A DNA stretch of 64,000 nt from Coleophoma eucalyptorum (taxonomy: Eukaryota; Ascomycota; Leotiomycetes; Helotiales; Dermateaceae), in NCBI GenBank assembly GCA_026120035.1, contig JALRME010000005.1, forward strand, positions 1,488,001-1,552,000, in the 5' to 3' direction. A program made the position numbers and the translations under genes. A model generated the notes under the pieces. The model saw only the letters and a list, made by a program, of their open reading frames with translations. It did no database searches and had not been told where the DNA came from. Of this stretch, positions 59,601 to 64,000 are shown piece by piece (position 1 is the stretch's first letter; each line of letters starts with the position of its first letter).

Positions 59601-60074
59601 AAGACGATTTGAAAGAAGAAGCAAAGTGTAGCCCAGTCTGGACAGACCAAATATTGAAGTAACGTAGTCCAGGCTTGTGGGTGCCAAGATCGCGAGGACT
59701 TCTGTATCGCCGTCCTCCTGTTGGCAATTAGACCGAATTCATAGTAAAATAAAAACTTTAATTAGCCGGAATTGCTCTCATACCTTTGCAGGAATTCCCA
59801 TAGACATGTACTTTCTTGCTGCCTCGTCCGCAAATCTGTCTAAGTCTCTGGCTGTGTGATGGACATAGTCATTAGTGCCTTTTGGTGAGTCCGGGTAAGC
59901 CAATAACGAGACATTAGGAGCGTGTCGAGCTCGCTGGACTAGGAGATCAGTGATTGTATAGATCGAGTCGTCCTTTCTGCCATCAACACTGTGCTCAATA
60001 TGCTGAGAAAGTGATGGTTTAGACAGGTGCTGGATGCTTCCATTGAAGCCTTGTGCGACTGCTGCTGCTGCCAT
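56679..60074 (-). CDS. NRPS-like adenylate-forming reductase (A-T-R)
   Basis: Five exons (60074-59784, 59717-58972, 58914-57897, 57839-57159, 57104-56679) encode 1053 residues, normal for the class. The adenylation domain shows SSGSTGLPKP at residues 212-221 and HYGATEIGQ across the second junction. The thiolation domain has AGVDSLQ with the phosphopantetheine Ser at about 603. The reductase domain is of the extended SDR type, with LTGATGSLGAHIL at about 687 and the catalytic pair Y849/K853 in MGYARSK; its end is WLPTDLVAKSF..SGLISRMVNRWGW. Known members activate an aryl or small carboxylic acid and release it as an aldehyde or alcohol using NADPH. It shares a promoter with the MFS transporter. 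The substrate is unknown. Confidence 0.93.
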
Positions 60075-60581
60075 GCTTGAGATTAGTCTGAAAAGAAATT
60101 ATGTTGTGATTTTACATTCGCAAGATGCGAGTACTATGTATAATTGTAATTGTGACAAGATTTATTGGATTCTGAAGATGCAATGTCAATCAGCACTACG
60201 CCGGATAGCCGACAAGTGACCTCCGGTTCGGAAAAGCGGAAAAGCACTGTAGGCAGGTTTCTGGATATCGGATATATATCTGATTTAATACCGGAGCCGG
60301 AAATGTATTGTCACGGGAGACAGTGGAACCACTTATTGTCATGCCAGAGTTTAGGGTTGTCCGGATAATAATTTGCCTATTATTGGGTAATCCGGGGTCA
60401 CTCTGGGGTCCCCAGGAACCCCAGATATCTATTTCTACAAAGTCCCCACAAAGCTGCATTCTTCCTTCATCAATTTCATCTCCATCCTCTTAAGTTCTTG
60501 AGTCATTCGAATCAAATTTGCAAATTCATAGGCACTGTAACAAAATTCTGAATCCAGAAGCCTTCAGATAAATACAGTAGC
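60075..60581. promoter_or_regulatory. Bidirectional promoter of the reductase and MFS transporter, with palindromes
   Basis: 507 bp between two divergent starts. It contains CCGGAGCCGG at 60291-60300, an inverted pair CCGGAT..ATCCGG at 60361-60366 and 60390-60395, a perfect 13-bp palindrome CTGGGGTCCCCAG at 60403-60415 and an AT palindrome GATATATATC at 60271-60280. CGG/CCG triplets of this kind are typical binding sites of Zn2Cys6 regulators, but no factor is identified. Confidence 0.55.
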
Positions 60582-62700
60582 ATGACTATCAACGTCGAAA
60601 TGGAGTCAATGCAAAGCAGCAGTTCGAATCACGACGGCGAGAAGGACATTCCTCAGCAGATTGAGCATGTTCCAACCCTCGATCGTCAAACTGTCATCAA
60701 TGATCGCATGCCGACTATACTTCGAAATATGACTGTTCTTGAGCGACAAACTTTGAACAAGCAACTCACACAGCGTATCGATCGGCGGCTACTACCGTTT
60801 ATGCTTCTCATGTATATCTTGAATTATTTGGATCGTGAGTTACTGCACTGTACTCATTGTCATATCTTATTGATAGGTGACAGGTAACAACATTGCATCC
60901 GCGAGATTGGCTCATCTAGAGGACGAGCTGAATCTGAAAGGCTCTGAGTATCAGGTGGGTTATCCGAAGTCTTCCTGTAACATGGGACAGGGCTAATAAC
61001 GTAGACCTCCGTCAGCATTCTTTTTGTCGGTTATCTTCTTATGCAAGGTAAGTGCAGCTTTTATCTGGCCTTATCCTTCAATAAAGGCTGATCAATGTTG
61101 TTTATAGTCCCTTCAAACCTGTTCCTGAATAAGTTCGGAAAGCCTGCCGTATACCTCCCGTGTTGTATGCTAGTCTGGGGAACCATATCTGGACTCACGG
61201 GAGCAGTGCAAAACTATGCAGGTCTCCTTGTCTGTAGATTCTTCCTCGGTTTTGTGGAAGCAGCCTACTTTGTAAGTCATCCTTAAACCAAGTGAGCTAG
61301 ATCTAATCTTGAACAGCCTGGATGCCTCTTCTTGCTCTCTTCCTGGTATACTCGTGAGGAACTTGTCTTCAGAACCGCGATTCTATATTCAGGATCACTT
61401 ATCTCGGGAGCTTTCTCTGGATTATTGGCTGCTGGAATCACAGGTGGAATGCAAGGCGTTAGAGGGCTTAATGCTTGGAGATGGTTGTTCATACTTGAAG
61501 GAGTCATCACAGTGAGTATACCTGCTTGATTTTAAAATAAATTATTAACTAGGAAGGTTATCTGTGCATTTGCCGCCGTTTTTGTGCTCCCAAACTTCCC
61601 TAAAACCACGAAATGGCTCACAGAAGAACAAAAGGCTATGGCTGTGTGGAGGCTGGAGGAGGATATCGGAGTTGAAGACTGGACCAATTCGTCTGAGCAA
61701 AGTATTTTCCATGGCGCTCTACTAGCAGTCAAGTAAGATATCAAACTTTTGGCTATCCCAGGGCTTTGATACTAATTTTCTTAGGGATGTCAAAGCTTGG
61801 GTGTTGCTGTTGACTATTTATGGCTTTACCTCCTGTGGCACCGTGACAAATTTCTTCCCCACGTAAAACTACTACAAACCACCTTAAAATATAGCTTGCT
61901 AATCATGCCAAACAGTGTTGTCCAGACTTTGGGCTATAATAAAGTCAACACATTGTTACTCACAGCGCCTCCATACGTAAGTATCTTATGCTATTTAGCA
62001 GCACGCTGTACTCCTTTGACTAAGACTCGTAGGTTCTTGGGACTATTGTAATCCTCTGCAATGCCTGGCATGCAGACCGAACACGCGAGCGATACCTTCA
62101 CGTTATAATCGGCCCCATAATATCAATGGTCATGTTCATTCTGGTCATGACTACAAATGGATTTGGTCCACGATACTTTGCGATGATGGTAATGATTGGA
62201 TCCAACTATTCCGGCTATGTAGTTGCTTTAGGATGGATCTCCAATGGTATGTCCTGATATGATGCTATCCTCCAAATCCAATCGCTGATGAGTAACAGTC
62301 CTTCCTCGACCACCTGCTAAGCGTGCTGCCGCATTGGCTGGTATCAATGCACTCAGCAACGTCTGCCAAATTTATTCATCTTATCTATATCCTAGTAAGT
62401 AATAATCAAAAACCTATGCCGTGCTTTGTATCTTGTACTTACAAAATGTTAGCATCTGGTTCATTGTCTAAGCCGCACTACTATCTTGCGATGAGCTTCA
62501 ATGTCGGCACATCTCTGATGTCCATCATCTTTGCAACGCTTCTCCGTTACATGCTTCAGAAGGCTAATAGAAAGTTGGAACAAGGAGCGGTTATTGGACA
62601 TGATGGCATCATGCGAGAGGGCGTCAATACATATGGAGATACTGAAAAGTCTGCTGGGCAAACTGTAACTGCAGACAGTGGTTTTAGGTTCTTGGTGTAA
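60582..62700 (+). CDS. MFS transporter, anion:cation symporter (Dal5/allantoate permease-like) family
   Basis: Eleven exons (60582-60834, 60884-60954, 61005-61047, 61108-61271, 61317-61511, 61557-61732, 61785-61862, 61916-61976, 62033-62246, 62299-62394, 62453-62700) encode 532 residues with about twelve membrane helices. Family marks: IDRRLLPFMLLMYILNYLDR and NNIASARL (helix 1 and loop), SVSILFVGYLLMQVPSNLFL, FFLGFVEAAYFPGCLFLLSS, ITGGMQGVRGLNAWRWLFIL, FPKTTKWLTEEQ in the middle loop, GYVVALGWISN and a KRAAALAGINALSNVCQIYS segment. These place it with the allantoate/nicotinate/pantothenate permeases. Lying back to back with the adenylate-forming reductase, it may export the product or import the acid precursor. 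All junctions keep frame. Confidence 0.92.
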
Positions 62701-62806
62701 GGCTAAGCAGTATGAAAATTCTGGGAATTGATGAATTCAGGGTATTTATATATGTATACAAAGTTGTAAGAAAGTCCTCACCTGACACCAAACGATAAAA
62801 ACACAA

Positions 62807-64000
62807 TCAAATAGTGTACGTGATCTTCTGGCCATGCCTTACATCCCAAGCAGCATCTTTAGTCAACACAACCGAACTCGTGATGACCTCTGTCTCCGGC
62901 ATATCAAACTCCTCAGACTGGATATCGGAACCATCAGTATCGGTATCACTATCAGAATTTGTCGTGACATCCCTTGTCGGGAACCCAGCTCCAGAAACAC
63001 ATTTCCCATTTCCCCAAGCTGCCTTTGCAGCAGCGTTCCAGCCGGCTCGGACATCAGCGATCATGCTGGGTGTAAAGTACAGCCTACAATCAGCCAACTC
63101 CCTAACAAACTGTGCCGGGACACCATCACCGAGATTCTGAGGTAGGATATGGTCTCGCAAATTCATACCAGAGCTGGTGCTTCGATTCATGGGCAGGTCT
63201 GTGAGTGGCGTGATTTCCGCAGCGTTGGGCGACAGTTTGAGCGCAACTTGTGCGTTCCTATAGACTTCTATGTAGCTATAGGATTGCGCTCCTTTGACGC
63301 CGCCAATTGCTTGGATTGCATTTTTGTTGGGACGGCCGCCGAGCGCAATGGATTTCACCTGTGCCTGCAAACGCATGAACTCGCTGAAGAGTGTGCATGT
63401 GGAAGCACAGAAGCCATCATAAAGCTGAAGAATTGTTAGTCGCACACACAATCTTGGAGTTTGGAATTCATCACATACCATCACGACATTCTCAGCCGGG
63501 AAGGGCTGAGTGAAGTTCTTTCTATTACCGTATCCTGTGATTGTAGCACCAAGGCCGAAAGTTGAATTGGTTGTATCCAAAGAACTGCTTTCATCTTTTC
63601 TGATGAGAGCGCTAAAGATATCAGACCTATCCTCAAGGCCAGCGAATTTAGCTTTAACACTAGTAAATGTCTTGTTATTCATGTCCAAGTCGTATTTGTA
63701 ATTATAAAAGTCATCAGAAAGGGCGATGAGATCTTCTGAAGTCGAGGTCGCCGCGTTGAAGTTTGCTGGGATTGCAGCAGAGATGACCTGAGACATCTTC
63801 ACCAAAGCTGGGTTTTGACGGAATCGAGAGAACCCGTCTGGTACTATCTGGGGGAAAAATTGTCGGAATAAATCGTATCCAAGCAAGAGAAACCCCCCCG
63901 TGTTAGCACTTAGATCGATAACCATCTTCTTCTTGCCAGCAGCTTTGGCACCGGCTATGAATTTCTGAACTACTTGTTGGAATTCGAGCGGGGATACGGG
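62807..64000 (-). CDS. Peptidase S41-like (tail-specific protease/CPAF type) fungal protein, 5' part beyond window
   Basis: C-terminal half; the gene continues past base 64000. Exon parts are 64000-63479 and 63424-62807, joined in phase 0 over a 55-nt intron. The frame is already open at the window edge (LEFQQVVQKF), and MVIDLSANTGG marks a core strand of the S41 fold. The junction gives NVVM then LYDGFCASTCTLFSEFM, where Ser in ASTC is at the expected nucleophile position of the fungal S41 group. GGRPNK and a long C-terminal part follow, with an Asp/Ser-rich acidic stretch (TNSDSDTDTDGSD). Such fungal proteins are usually secreted; the N-terminus that would show this is missing. Protease activity is inferred only from family likeness. 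It converges on the MFS gene with about 100 bp between stop codons. Confidence 0.85.
   Translation of the reverse strand, partial: PVSPLEFQQVVQKFIAGAKAAGKKKMVIDLSANTGGFLLLGYDLFRQFFPQIVPDGFSRFRQNPALVKMSQVISAAIPANFNAATSTSEDLIALSDDFYNYKYDLDMNNKTFTSVKAKFAGLEDRSDIFSALIRKDESSSLDTTNSTFGLGATITGYGNRKNFTQPFPAENVVMVCDEFQTPRLCVRLTILQLYDGFCASTCTLFSEFMRLQAQVKSIALGGRPNKNAIQAIGGVKGAQSYSYIEVYRNAQVALKLSPNAAEITPLTDLPMNRSTSSGMNLRDHILPQNLGDGVPAQFVRELADCRLYFTPSMIADVRAGWNAAAKAAWGNGKCVSGAGFPTRDVTTNSDSDTDTDGSDIQSEEFDMPETEVITSSVVLTKDAAWDVRHGQKITYTI

Overview
The window looks like the nuclear genome of a filamentous ascomycete (Pezizomycotina). Most genes are split by introns of about 45-80 nt with GT..AG ends and CTAAC/CTGAC branch points. 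The protein families are fungal ones: a GH72 glucanosyltransferase, a Zn2Cys6 regulator, a TmpA-type flavoprotein, HRI1, VIP1, a PTH11/rhodopsin-like receptor and an adenylate-forming reductase. Genes are sparse, with about 20 protein genes in 64 kb and several gene-poor stretches of 2-4 kb. That would fit a larger-genome class such as Leotiomycetes, but this placement is inference. I saw no rRNA, tRNA, CRISPR or intact transposon. Exon structures below were built by hand, and every multi-exon model keeps frame across its junctions.

Left third (1-25.4 kb): an ADCK2/Cqd1-like ABC1 kinase, running off the left edge, is divergent from cytochrome c heme lyase CYC3. HRI1 follows, then an alpha/beta-hydrolase-like membrane protein with an acidic tail in another frame. 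Next is a secreted Ser/Pro-rich protein built from 33-residue repeats and interrupted by a 98-N assembly gap. After a 4.3 kb gene-poor stretch comes a VIP1 RRM gene with a large metallothionein-like insert, then a small conserved protein, a Ser-rich coiled-coil protein and TmpA.

Middle third (25.4-47 kb): a 4-coumarate-CoA-ligase-like enzyme with a GC-AG intron, a GMC oxidoreductase, a rhodopsin-like receptor, a UbiA-superfamily enzyme, a GPI-anchored GH72 enzyme and a four-helix membrane protein.

Right third (48-64 kb): a Zn2Cys6 transcription factor divergent from a PAP2 lipid phosphatase, a 2EXR protein and a tandem-GFA protein. Then come an adenylate-forming reductase and an MFS transporter that share a 507 bp promoter carrying several palindromes, and a peptidase S41-like protein cut by the right edge. 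The reductase/MFS pair looks like a minimal secondary-metabolite unit.

The most unusual item is the VIP1 gene. Seven fungal-metallothionein-type cysteine repeats (49 Cys in 245 residues) lie inside what is also a well-formed 834-nt intron. Splicing would give an ordinary 252-residue VIP1 protein; retention would give a 468-residue RRM-metallothionein fusion.
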